NCBI RefSeq assembly: GCF_019575955.1
Contig: NZ_CP080575.1
Coordinates: forward strand, 1,054,001-1,118,000
Direction of reading: 5' to 3'
Source: Nesterenkonia pannonica
Lineage (GTDB): Bacteria > Actinomycetota > Actinomycetes > Actinomycetales > Micrococcaceae
DNA length: 64,000 nt
The position numbers and the translations under genes were made by a program. Position 1 is the first letter of the stretch, and every line of letters starts with the position of its first letter. Below, one piece after another: positions 29,034-39,174 of this stretch. The notes below the pieces were generated by a model. That model saw nothing but the letters and a program-made list of their open reading frames with translations, was not told the DNA's origin and made no database searches.

Positions 29034-30720
29034 ATGGAAACGCTTTCCCAGATCCTGATCGACCGGGGAGCCTGGACCCAGCAGAACGCCGAGCACCTGC
29101 TCAACGGCACTGCTGACGAGTTTGGTCGACTCAAAGAACTGGCCAAACAGGGACTCTCCCCGAGGAATTGGTCTACGAGGCACGTGCCCAGCAGCTCGGC
29201 GTTCCCTTCGTCCGCCTGGACGAGGAGGAGCCCGACCCGCGGGTCGTCAACAAGCTCTCAGTGCGCATGTCGCACGAGCATGAGGTGGCTGCGCTGGAGC
29301 TGGTGGCCCACTACGGCACCACGCACGTCAAGGTGGCCATGGTCGACCCCGAGAACGTGGTGGCGCTGGACGACGTCGCCCTCGTGTTCTCCATGCCGGT
29401 CTACCCGGTCCTCACCTCGCCGAGCGATCTCCACAGCTTCATCGACCGGCATCATCGCGCCGACTCTGAGCTCTCATCGCTGTCCGACACCATGGCCCAA
29501 GAGGATTCGGGAGACGGCTCCGGTGCGCAGGAGGCCATCCAGATCTCTGACGACGCATCCGAGGACGCTCCCGTCATTCGGTTCGTCAACCTGGTGCTCG
29601 GGCAGGCCATACGCGACCGCGCCTCTGACATTCACATAGAGCCCGCCGAAGATCAGGTCAGAGTCCGATACCGGATCGACGGCGTGCTTCAGGAGATGCC
29701 CTCGGCTCCGAAGCAGATTCAGGCGGGCCTGATCAGCCGCCTGAAGATCATGGCCAGCATTGACATCGCTGAGCGCAGGATTCCCAGGACGGCCGCATGG
29801 CAGTCTCAGTCTCGGGGAGAAAGATCGACCTTCGTGTCGCGACGCTTCCCACAGTGTGGGGCGAGAAGATCGTGATGCGCATCCTCGACCAGTCCTCCAC
29901 CGCACTGGACATCAAAGCACTGGGAATGTCCGAGCGGAACCTCGAGGTGTACCACTGTGCCTACACCCAGCCCTACGGTCTGGCCCTGATCACCGGTCCC
30001 ACCGGGTCCGGCAAGTCGACGACCCTCTACTCCACGATCCAGGACGTCGCCAACCCCGGCGTCAACATCATCACGGTCGAGGACCCGGTGGAGTACAGGC
30101 TGCCGGGCATCAACCAGGTTCAGGTGAACAACCAGGCAGGACTGACCTTCGCCAAAGCGCTGCGCTCCATTCTGCGCTCCGACCCGGACATTGCTCTGAT
30201 CGGTGAGATTCGAGATGCGGAGACGGCCACCATCGCCATCGAGGCGGCGCTCACCGGGCACATGGTGTTCTCCACGCTGCACACCAACGATGCCGCGTCG
30301 GCTGTCACCCGATTGGGCGAAATGGGCGTCGAGCCCTTCCTGGTCGGCACGGCGCTTGACGTGGTCGTCGCCCAGCGTCTGGTGCGGCGCCTCTGCAGCC
30401 AGTGCAAGGAGCCCCACCAGCTGACCCCGGAGGAGGCGGAGTCCTCCGCGCTCTCGTGGGAGCAGCTGGAGCAGGGCGACGCATATCGGCCGGTGGGATG
30501 CTCCGCCTGTGCGGGCACAGGCTACCGCGGACGCGCCGCCGTCCACGAGGTTCTCGATGTGACCCCGGAAATCTCGCGGATGGCCGTGCAGCAGGCGTCG
30601 AGCATGGAGATCCAGGATGTCGCCACCAGGAACGGCATGCGCTCGCTGCGCCAGGACGGCATGGACAAAGTCCTCCAGGGGCTGACCACGGTGGAGGAGG
30701 TGCTTCGCGTTGTCGTCTGA
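29034..30720 (+). CDS. pilB: Type IV pilus extension ATPase
   Basis: Hexameric motor that powers pilus assembly (GspE/PilB family). The N-terminal MshEN-like domain has QQLGVPFVRLDEEEPD. The ATPase core has HIEPAEDQVRVRYRIDGVLQ, Walker A GPTGSGKST, the Asp box region ITVEDPVEYRLPGINQVQVN, Walker B ILRSDPDIALIGEIRDAET and the His box TLHTNDAASAVTRL. The tetracysteine metal site is formed by CSQCKEP and CSACAGTGYRGR. Frame breaks lie near 29160 (TCCCCG, one C short of LSPEELVYE) and near 29785. ATG 29034 follows an AGAGAGG-like ribosome site. It is the first gene of the pilus locus. Confidence 0.92.
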
Positions 30721-32327
30721 GCGCCGTCCCGCATATGGCCGTCCGGGCCAGCAGCTGAGCCGCCGTGAAGTGCGTGAGCTCGAAGAGGCAGCGCGGATCA
30801 CCAACACCCGTCCCGTGGGCCGATCCCACCCGGTCCCGGCCCAGACGCAGAGCAGTTCGCGCCTGTCCCACTTGGAGGACACGCAGCGCGACCTTCCTGC
30901 GCAGCAGGAGCGTCCTTCCCACATGGAGTCGACCCAGCAGATACCTGCCCAGGCGCCTGCGCAGACGCAGTCGGCGATTCCTGCGGCCGCGCCGCGGCAG
31001 CGACGCCCCGGAGCTCCCTCATCGCGTGCGTCTCGGCAGAGCAAGAGTGCGGAGCCCCGCGCCAGCTGCCCGCCGGGACCGGGCAGCCCGCGCATGGGGC
31101 TCAGCCATCACGCCCCATGACTGCAGCCGACCAGTTTGCCGCCCAGAAGGCCGCTCAGGCGCCTTCGACGCGACGCGGTCCCACGACGCTCCGCGACGCG
31201 CTCGCGATGGTGGTCGCCGCTGAAGGCTCGGACCTGCACGTCACCGCTTACCTCCCTCCGATGATGCGGCAGCACGGCAGCCTGCAGCCCATTCCCGGAT
31301 TCCCGGTGTGGGATCAGGAGACCGTGGAGCAGGAGGTGCTGGGGCTTCTGCGCGACGATCAGCTGGAGAAGTTCAAGCACGACGGTGAGCTCGACATCGC
31401 CTACGAGCTGTCGCCGCAGGCCAGGTTCCGCATGAACGTCTACCGGCAGCGCGGTGCGGTCGGGACGGTGATGCGCTACGTGACCACGAAGATCCGAAAT
31501 CTCGACGACCTGAACATGCCCCTGCTGTGGCGGAGTTCTCCAAGCTCTCCAAGGGACTGGTCCTGGTGACCGGTCCCACGGGGTCGGGCAAGTCCACCAC
31601 TCTGGCCGCGCTCATCGACCGGATCAACCGAACCCGATCCGAGCACATCATGACGGTCGAGGATCCGATCGAGTATCTCCACCCCCACAAGAAGTCGATT
31701 GTGAACCAGCGGCAGGTGGGGGACGACACCGAGTCCTTCCAGCGGGCGCTGCGACAGGTGCTGCGTCAGGACCCTGACGTGATCCTGATCGGTGAGATGC
31801 GTGACCTGGAGACCATCCAAGTGGCGCTGACCGCTGCTGAGACGGGTCACCTGGTGTTCGGCACGCTGCATACTCAGTCGGCTCCTCAGACCATCGACCG
31901 CATTATTGACGTGTTTCCTCCGCATCAGCAGAACCAAATCCGGGCTCAGCTGGCTTCGACTCTCAAGGGAGTCGTCTGTCAGACCTTGGTGCCCAAGATC
32001 GGCGGCGGGCGAGTGGCTGCGACGGAGATCCTTGTGATGACGAACGCAGTGGCGAACCTCGTCCGTGAGGGTCAGATGCACCAGCTGCCGGGTGTCCTGC
32101 AGTCCGGCGCCGCCCACGGGATGCACACCTACGATCAGCACTTCATCAAACTGGTGGAGGCAGGCGCCATCACCGTTCGTGATGCAGAGGAGAAGGTGGC
32201 GGACAAGGAATCGTTCCGTCAGCGGGTGCAGTCGGTCTTCCGCGGCCGCAGGGACGAGCAGCCGCCTGCGGCCATGCCCGGGTCGCCGTCCTACAGCGGC
32301 TACCAGGGCTGGAACGGGCAGGGCTGA
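30710..32327 (+). CDS. pilT: Type IV pilus retraction ATPase with long N-terminal extension
   Basis: Motor that depolymerises pili for twitching or DNA uptake. The conserved part begins LRDALAMVVAAEGSDLHVTA near 31180 and includes RFRMNVYRQRGAVGTVMRYV, Walker A GPTGSGKSTT, MTVEDPIEYLHPHKKSIVNQ, DVILIGEMRDLETI, FGTLHTQSAPQTIDRIIDVF and the C-terminal GAITVRDAEEKV. The frame breaks near 31060 and 31530. Ahead of it lies a run of about 150 residues rich in Gln, Pro and Ser (from TTG 30710), overlapping the pilB stop. Either this is a true extension or PilT starts at ATG 31120 after a separate small gene. LHVTAYLPP at 31246 replaces the family's SAGLPP, a suspected miscall. Confidence 0.87.
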
Positions 32328-32330
32328 GTC

Positions 32331-33550
32331 ATGGCGGATATCAAGACGTTCTCCTACACCGCACGGGACGTGCAGGGAAAGAAGCGCCGCGGCACGATGG
32401 ACGCCGGTTCGCGGGGCAACGCGATCAGCCGGCTTCAGGATCAGGGCCTCGTCGTGGTCGAGGTCAAGGAATCGTCCGGAACGCTCCTGACCCGGGACAT
32501 CGAGTTCTCCTTCTTCCAGGCCCCGAGTCTGCGTGATATCTCCATGGCAGTCCGGCAGCTGGCCACCATGCTTGATGCAGGCCTGACCTCGTTCGCTCGC
32601 TGAGCATCCTGGAGCAGCAGACGGAGAACCCCAAGCTCTCCGAGGTGTTCACCGCCGTGCGGCGAGATCTCGAGCGGGAAGCTCCTGAGTGTCGCGATGA
32701 ACAAGCAGACGGGCATGTTTCCTCCGCTGCTGGTGCACCTTGTGGAGTCCGGGGAGACAGGAGGCTTTCTCTCGGAGGCGCTGGTCTCTGCGGCCGATGC
32801 CTTCGACGCGGAGCTGAAGATCAAGGACACGGTGAAATCGGCGATGGCCTACCCACTCATCGTCATGTCCATCGCGGTGCTCGCGGTGATCGGCATGCTG
32901 ATCTTCATCGTTCCGGTCTTTGAGGAGATGTTCGAAGGGCTGGGCGGGGAGCTGCCCGCCTTCACCCAGCTGCTGGTGAGCATCTCCAACAACATGCTCT
33001 GGATCATGCCCATCCTGCTCGCCCTCGGGGGTGCCGGGTGGTTCCTCTGGCGCAAATATGGACAGGATCCCCGAGTGGCAGTGCGTGTTGACGAGTTCAA
33101 GCACAAGCTGCCGATATTCGGAAAGTTCTTCCGACAGGTGGCGATCGCACGGTTCACCAAGACGCTCGCCACCACCTTGAAGGCCGGTGTGCCGATCATG
33201 CAGTCGCTGATGATCGTCAAGCAGACAGCAGGTTCGCCGCTGGTGCAAGCAGCGGTCGACCGGGTCGCAGTGGGAGTCGGCAACGGTCGCTCGATGGCGA
33301 CCATGCTCGAGAAGGAAGAGGTCTTCCTGCCTCTTGTGTCGCAGCTGGCTGCGGTCGGTGAGGACACCGGTGCCCTGGACACCATGCTGATGCAGGTGGC
33401 GCAGTTCATGGAGCGGGAGGTTCAGCTCACCGCGGAGCGGCTCACCGCTCTGGTCGAGCCGCTGATGATCGTGGTGGTGGGGGCAGTCATCGGGGCATGG
33501 TCGTCGCCCTCTACCTCCCTATGTTCTCCGTCTTCGAGGAGATGATGTGA
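32331..33550 (+). CDS. pilC: Type IV pilus inner-membrane platform protein
   Basis: PilC/GspF platform protein on which PilB and PilT act. ATG 32331 is 3 bases after the pilT stop. The first T2SSF domain has FSYTARDVQGKKRRGTMDAG, MAVRQLATMLDAGL and VESGETGGFLSEALVSAADA. Membrane segments are MAYPLIVMSIAVLAVIGMLI and LWIMPILLALGGAGWFLW. The second domain has FGKFFRQVAIARFTKTLATT, LKAGVPIMQSLMIV and AVGEDTGALDTMLMQVAQFM. After a shift near 33495 the end reads VALYLPMFSVFEEMM. Other shifts lie near 32585 and 32680. The length of about 405 residues is normal. Confidence 0.92.
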
Positions 33551-33716
33551 GTCCAAGCAGGCAGCGAGGAATAGCTCGCTGCAGCTCGGGCGAACTCTGC
33601 ACCTCCGTCAAGTGCGCGCGAAAGGGGCCTCGATTCATCGGGACTCACTTTTTCGTATCCGTAAGATCAATTTAGTTTCCTGATTTAAGTGTCACATCAA
33701 AAACGAAGGAAATATC

Positions 33717-34864
33717 ATGAACTGGTTCCCTGGGCGACTCTCCGTCGTTGGTCTCACCGGCTCAGCGCTGGTTCTCACGTCATGCGGAGCCATGGCGGAT
33801 GCGGATGAGGGGCAGAGGCGCAGTCTGCTCAGGCGTCCGAGACGCCTACCACGAAGGGTGGAACTTCGAAGCGGGCGATGGGGTGCTCGACTTCGGAGAG
33901 GTCCAAGGCAGGCTGAACGGCGGGGAGCCTCCTCTCAGCAGCGTGCCATGGATCATTGGCTTGAGATCTTCGCGCAGACTTCGAGCGCGGAGGTCACCTA
34001 CTCGCCGGTGGGCTCGGGGACGGTCGGGCTGGCCTGCTCACGGGTGAGTATGCCTTCGCAGGCACGGACGCTGTTCTGGACCCGGATGAGGTCGAACAGT
34101 CGCAGGAGCGCTGCGGACCCCAGGGCGCGTTCCACCTGCCGACTTACGTCTCTCCCATTGCAGTGGCGGTGAACCTTGAGGAGGTGGACGAGCTGAACCT
34201 CAGCCCCGAGGTCCTGGCCGACATCTTCTCCGGGGTTGCGAGCTGGGATGACCCGCGGATTGCGGAGCACAATGAGGAGGATCTCCTCGACTGACATCAC
34301 GGTGATCCATCGCTCCGACACGTCCGGAACCACCGAGAACTTCACCGAATATCTCGAGGAGGCGGCCTACAACTGGGAGTGGTCGTCCAGCGGCGACTGG
34401 CCCGCTGACCTGACGGCCGAATTCGGCTCAGGGACGACCGGAGTGTTGGAGGAGCTGGCCCGGCACGACGGAGGCATCACCTACGCTGACGCCGGTCAGG
34501 TGGGGAGAACGCGCTGAGAGCCTCCCTGGCCGTCGGCGGGGACTACACCGACCCCTCGGCTGAAGCGGCCGCTGAGGCTCTGGCCGCCTCGGAGCGGTCC
34601 GATGGAGGGCCGGGCAACGACATGGGCTTTGTGCTCTCTCGCGATACGGAGAGTTCCGACGCATACCCGCTGGTGCAGGTCTCATACACTGTCTGGTGCA
34701 ACCAGTACGACTCCGAGGAGGAGGCGCAGCTGGCGGCGGCCTTCGCCACGTACCTGGTGTCCGCGGAGGCCCAGAACGCCGCAGCAGATGTTGCCGGGTC
34801 CTCCCCGCTGAGCGCAGATCTTCGCGAAGAGGCGCTCGACAGCATTGACCGCATCAGCTGGTGA
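33717..34864 (+). CDS. PstS-like phosphate-binding lipoprotein inside the pilus locus
   Basis: Periplasmic-binding-protein fold of the PstS family. The signal peptide ends in a lipobox, SALVLTSCGA. The mature part shows HWLEIFAQTSSAEVTYSPVG, SGTGRAGLLTGEYAFAGTD (across a shift), YVSPIAVAVNLEEVDELNL, PEVLADIFSGVASWDDPRI, ITVIHRSDTSGTTENFTEYL and GGITYADAGQVG, ending RISW. At least five shifts break it. No pstC, pstA or pstB accompanies it, and it is bracketed by pilC and pilA. It has its own AT-rich upstream region, ribosome site (AAGGA at 33706-33710) and terminator, so it is probably an independent unit. Its role in pilus biology, if any, is unknown. Confidence 0.8.
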
Positions 34865-34916
34865 TCTCCGCGGGACCCCTAGTGACTACGGGGTGCCCCG
34901 GGGTTCATCACGAGGC

Positions 34917-34950
34917 CCCGTATTAACTACGAGGTTATATACGGGTTTTA
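34917..34950 (+). terminator. Terminator after the PstS-like gene
   Basis: CCCGTATTAAC (34917-34927) pairs with GTTATATACGGG (34934-34945) with a 2-base bulge, followed by TTTTAT. It lies 53 bases past the PstS-like stop and separates that gene from the pilA leader. Confidence 0.7.
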
Positions 34951-35009
34951 TCCAGAAATGCCGTAAAAGCTGAATCTCGCCTGTGAATGCATGCTAGTTT
35001 TATAAACAG

Positions 35010-35036
35010 CTCAGCACCTGTGGTAGGGCGGCTGAG
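35010..35036 (+). repeat. Inverted element sharing an 11-base core, copy 2 (pilA leader)
   Basis: CTCAGC, ACCT, GTGGTAGGGCG, GCTGAG. This repeats the outer arms and core of the minus-strand element at 28925-28954. It begins a structured stretch: a second hairpin CACGCG-AAG-CGCGTG at 35040-35054 and a third, GGGTTCCCGC with GCGGGGACCC, at 35057-35082. pilA starts 98 bases after the element. Confidence 0.6.
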
Positions 35037-35133
35037 AAGCACGCGAAGCGCGTGAAGGGTTCCCGCATCTTCGCGGGGACCCTGCGCTCGCAGTGCGTCC
35101 CGATTCCCATCTTCACTCTTAGGAAGCACACCT

Positions 35134-35532
35134 ATGTCTACGCTTGACCGCGTCCTCGACGCCCTCAACAAGAAGCGCGCCCAGCTGAAAGAGTCCGAGC
35201 AGGGCTTCTCCCTGGTCGAGCTCCTCGTGGTCGTCCTCATCATCGCCGTCCTGGCCGCAATCGCAGTGCCCCTGTACCTCTCCTCGGTGGAGACGGCGGA
35301 AGAGGCCGCGGCTGACGCCACCTGCTCGAACGCACTCTCCATGTACACCTCCGCCGCATTCGAAGAGGGCGGCTACAGCGCTGGTATGGGTGAGCAGGTC
35401 GTCCAGGCACTGAACGGACAGTCCGACGAGTACACGGTCACTGTGGCCGGTGGCGACGGGACAGACAACATCAGCTTCTCGGTGGACTACGGCGGAGATA
35501 CGCTTACCACCTGCGAAGGCGTCTCTATCTGA
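35134..35532 (+). CDS. pilA: Type IV major pilin
   Basis: Intact 132-residue prepilin, probably the major pilus subunit. A leader of 23 residues rich in charged residues (MSTLDRVLDALNKKRAQLKE) ends at EQG before the cleavage site; PilD would cut G|F. The mature N-terminus FSLVELLVVVLIIAVLAAIA is a textbook pilin helix with Glu at +5. The globular part is short and acidic, with two Cys (DATCSN and TTCEGVSI) placed to form the C-terminal disulfide. It is preceded by a structured leader of about 120 bases and followed by minor pilins. Near 35507, TLTTC may be a miscall of TPATC. Confidence 0.93.
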   Translation: MSTLDRVLDALNKKRAQLKESEQGFSLVELLVVVLIIAVLAAIAVPLYLSSVETAEEAAADATCSNALSMYTSAAFEEGGYSAGMGEQVVQALNGQSDEYTVTVAGGDGTDNISFSVDYGGDTLTTCEGVSI

Positions 35533-35652
35533 TCCTCGCCGAATCTGGTTCGTTGCATGATGTCGGACCCTCGCCGGTATTTCACCGGCGAAGGTCCGAC
35601 GCAGCGGGCTTCTTCAGCGGACAATTCCTCGAACAACTCGGAGCAGGCAGAT

Positions 35653-36061
35653 ATGAGCACGCGGTTTTCCAACGAGGAGGGCTTCGGCATGGTCGAGGTG
35701 CTGGTTGCCATGCTGCTGCTGGGCGTAGCAGCCATCATGGCACTGCCGATGCTCCATATGTCCTTGGAGAACTCACGGTTGACCACCAACGCGGCCGAAG
35801 CCTCCCAGCTGATGAACAGCGAAATCTCCCACGTCTCCTCGCGGGAGCACACCTGCCAGGGGCTGGCACAGTGGGCTGCCGCTCTCTCCGGAGAGCCCAC
35901 GCATCACATCTCACGGTGTGGAGCTGGTCGCCGAGCGGCAGATCGGAGCGTGCAGCACTCCAGGCACCGCGAAGGTCACCGTCCGGGTGACCGGCGGCGG
36001 GCGCGCCTTCGGCGACGTCAGCACCGTCGTGCGGATCGGTGACGAGGACAGCAGTGGTTAG
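35653..36061 (+). CDS. Minor pilin, PilV-like
   Basis: Prepilin-like protein with cleavage motif EEGFGMVEVLVAMLLLGVAA, Glu at +5. The globular part has TTNAAEASQLMNSEISHVSS and, after a shift near 35910, GVELVAERQIGACSTPGTAK and VTVRVTGGG, ending DEDSSG. The length of about 135 residues suits a minor pilin that primes assembly. The start at ATG 35653 gives a short leader (MSTRFSNEEG); an upstream in-frame ATG at 35557 would add 32 residues. Its end overlaps the next gene. Confidence 0.8.
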
Positions 36062-36586
36062 CCGGATCACCCGTCGCGCGCTGCAGCTGCGCCGCGACGA
36101 GAGCGGGCTCAGCCTGGCCGAAATGATCGTCGCCGTCCTGCTCCTGAGTGGGGTGCTGTTCGGCGTCGCCACCATCCTCCAGAACACAGTACGGGGCTAC
36201 GGGTTCGTCGACGGCGAGACCTCCGCCTCCACTCAGGCGCAGACAGCCGCCCGCACCTTCACAGCGGGAGTCCGCAACGCGGCGCACCTGCAGGTCGCCG
36301 CGTCCGGCACCGTCGTCCGGACGCAGCACGCCAGCAGCGGCGAATGCATGAGCTGGCGCTTCGCCGACGGGAACCTCTACGGCCGTGCGGGAGGAGGCGG
36401 AGAGATCCTCCTGGCGCGAGGAGCCCAAGGGTCCTTCGAGAACGCCGACTCAGAAGGCATCGCCTCATTCCCCGGCGTCACCCTGAGCCTCAGGGTCGAC
36501 ACCAACCGGACCGACCCCGTCGACATCACCACCACCGCATTCCCCGATACCAGAGCGAGGAGAGCAACACATGCTGGAGCAGCTGA
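36054..36586 (+). CDS. Minor pilin, PilW-like
   Basis: Prepilin-like protein with LRRDESGLSLAEMIVAVLLL: cleavage G|L and Glu at +5. The rest contains TILQNTVRGYGFVDGETSAS, TAARTFTAGVRNAAHLQVAA, a Gly-rich turn (GRAGGGGEILLARG) and PGVTLSLRVDTNRTDPVDIT. GTG 36054 overlaps the previous stop. The end at 36586 is reached by one shift near 36545 (CCCC) and overlaps the next start. Its PilW/GspJ-like layout suggests part of the tip-priming complex. Confidence 0.75.
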
Positions 36587-38302
36587 ACGCCCGCATCCGA
36601 CGGCTGCGAGCCGTCGACAGCGGCTCCAGCCTCGTCCCCGTGATCGTCACCATCGTCATCATCTCAGCGCTCGGGCTGACCTTCCTCGTCCTCATCTCCA
36701 ACTCCGTGAGCACCACCAGTGCCACACGAGCCTCCGTCCAATCGTCCTCCGCCGCTGATGCAGGCGTCGAGACGGCCACCAGCCACGTCGACCAGGGATG
36801 CACCAGCACCACCCTCACCAACGACGACCCCAGTTCACCGCAGAGATCCGATTCAGCGCCGCCGAAGACCCCCAGGACGTGGACTGGGACAGCACACCCT
36901 GAGCTGCCCTGACGACGTCGACGGCTGGGTGCACCTGCGTGCCACCGGCGAAGCCGCAGCCGAAGGCATGCGAGACGCCTCGGGCGACGAGCAGACCGCC
37001 GAAGCCGTCTACGAATGGATCGCGCCCGAGACCCCGGAGGAACGCCTCGGCAACGTCGCGATGTACGCCGTGCGGGCAGCAGGCTTCAACATCAACATGC
37101 AGCCCCACTCCAGCAGCAAGGGCGATCTCATCATCCGAGAGCGGTCCATCACCCGCCCCGTACAGTGCAACGGCGCCACCATCCCCGGAAGCCTCATCGT
37201 CGAAAGCAACCAGAGCGTCGCGCTGCGTGACGGATGCCGTGTCAATGGAGACGTCGAGACCGGAGGAAACCTGGTCATCGAGCGCAACGGCAGCCGGGCC
37301 ACCTCCGTCGGAGGAGACGTGCTCGTCACTGGCCGCCTCAGCTTCACCGCCGGTGTCGTCGAAGGCAACGTGCGCGTGCACGACCAGACCATACGTCCCC
37401 CGAAGGACCGCAGCCGCACTCCAACACCGTCGGATCGGATGCCAGCATCAAGGGCCGGTTCTCCATTCCCCAGGACGCCACTCTCCACACCGCCGGCGGA
37501 TGTACCACAGGCACCGGCTGGAGAGCTCGAGAAGACACCAGCCTCACCGGTCAGCTGTGCGGTCTGCAGCGTCGCGGCCAAGTGGGGAGCACACGAGAGC
37601 TCGACCCGCGCAGCAGCGTGGACGTCACCCTCCCGGCGTCATGGAATGGAACTCCTTCAACCCCAGCGTCTCCGACTTCGAAAGCCTCGGATACCAATCT
37701 GTCGTGTTCAGCGGCAGCCAGTGCAGCAACACCGGAAATGCCGTCGAAGACGCCCTCAGCACCAACAGCCGCGTGGTCGTCGACGCCCGCGGCTGCGCCA
37801 ACGGCATCCAGCTGGCAGGCACCTCGAGCTGGTTCACATCCCGCCCCTACAACCTCCAGCTCCGCAACCACGTCGTCTTCCTCACCGACAAGCTGGACAT
37901 GAACCGAGTCAACATCAGCTCACGAGGCGGCGGCAGCTACCAGCTGTTCGCCATCGGACCGGACACCGGCGGCAACAACCAGCCCACATGCAGCGGTGGA
38001 AGCTTTCGGCTCAACCAAAACGTCAACACCGCCACGAATACACCCATGATGCTGTATTCGCCCTGCAGCGTGACCATCGGCAGCAACAACGACTTCTCCG
38101 GTCAGATCTACGCTTGGCCGGTACGAAGGCGCCGACACCAACGGCACCGAAAGCCGCTACACCCAGCGCCCGATGGCCATGAACTACGACCTCCTCCCCG
38201 GACTGCCCATGGACCTGGACAGCAGAGACAGGCTCCACACTGAGCCCTACCTCGACCTCGAATCAGGTCCGTGTACTACCGCGACGTAGTCGGCGGTTCA
38301 TG
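36571..38302 (+). CDS. Large pilus-associated protein with a prepilin-like N-terminus and repeat-rich body
   Basis: About 570 residues once roughly six shifts are repaired (near 36835, 36890, 37395, 37570, 37640, 38120). The N-terminus, DSGSSLVPVIVTIVIISALG, is prepilin/PilX-like but lacks the Glu at +5. The middle shows repeated short strands of the kind seen in bactofilin or beta-helix folds: GATIPGSLIVESNQSVALRD, GCRVNGDVETGGNLVIERNG and VGGDVLVTGRLSFTAGVVEG. Further on come VVFSGSQCSNTGNAVEDALS, NHVVFLTDKLDMNRVNISS, PCSVTIGSNNDFSGQIYAW and YYRDVVGGS. Several Cys pairs may stabilise it outside the cell. I do not recognise the family. Location between the minor pilins and pilD suggests a pilus-tip protein or adhesin. 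Confidence 0.7.
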
Positions 38303-39174
38303 ATGCCGATGCTTCTGACCGTGGGCCTCCTCGGCGGCGCCATCGGATCGTTCGTCAACGTCGTGGCCTACCGGCTGCCGCGCAGCGAATCCGTCGTCGC
38401 GCCCCGCTCCGCATGCCCCGCCTGCGGCCACAGAATCCGTGCCTGGCACAACATTCCGATCCTCTCGTGGCTGCTGCTCATGGGACGCTGCCACGACTGC
38501 TACCACCCCATACCCTTCCGATACCTGCTCGTGGAGCTGCTCACCGCAGCCCTCTTCGGCCTCTTTGCCTGGCAGCTGGGTGTGCCTGCGGCCCAATATC
38601 TCGCACAGGGCGACGTGCTCGCCGGGTCAGGCCACACCATCGTGCTCCTTGCCCACCTGGCACTCATCGGCATCGGCATGGCGCTCGCCCTGATCGACCT
38701 CGACACCCACAGGCTTCCCAACGCCCTCACCCTCGGCCTCCTCATCACAGGGGCGGCCTCATTCACGCTCGCCGCAGGTCTGCTCGGCCAATGGGGGCAG
38801 CTCGGCCGCGCGGCACTCGGCGCACTCCTCCTGTTCTTCCTCTACCTATGCCTCTGGCTCATCGCCCCGCGCGGAATGGGCGCAGGCGACGTGAAGCTCG
38901 CTCCAGGACTCGGCCTCTTCCTCGCCTGGCACAGCTGGGGCGCACTCGCCGCCGGAGCCATCGCAGCATTCGCCATCGGAACAGTCTTCGGCCTGGTCCG
39001 CGCCGCAGCCACCGGCGAGGGACGCAGAACCAGAATCCCCTTCGGTCCGTCAATGCTTGCAGGCGCGGCACTCGGAATCCTCTGCGGCGGCGCGCTCACC
39101 GGGTGGTACCTCGACCTGTTCAGCCTGGCGTCCCACACACCGACCCCCTTCACCCCCTGGAAGACACCCCATGA
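38300..39174 (+). CDS. pilD: Prepilin peptidase / N-methyltransferase
   Basis: Aspartic membrane protease that cuts and N-methylates prepilins. The cytoplasmic domain carries two Cys pairs, CPACGHRIRAWHNIPILSW and GRCHDCYHPIPFRY, typical of the bifunctional enzyme. Catalytic Asp residues lie in ALALIDLDTHRLPNALTLG and in GMGAGDVKLAPGLGLFLAW. About seven membrane segments are visible. Start ATG 38300 overlaps the previous stop. The frame now reads past its end, but restoring one C to the CCCC before 39171 gives TGA at 39172-39174, overlapping the pilM start. Confidence 0.9.

Noticed and set aside
29150..29170. Programmed ribosomal frameshifting in pilB and other genes
   Set aside because: Shifts occur in almost every long gene at G/C runs without slippery heptamers or shared downstream structures; run shortening explains them more simply.
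34981..35133. c-di-GMP-I (GEMM) riboswitch in the pilA leader
   Set aside because: The position is tempting, but the conserved aptamer core (GGCAAACC and ACGCAAAGCC-type blocks) is not present.
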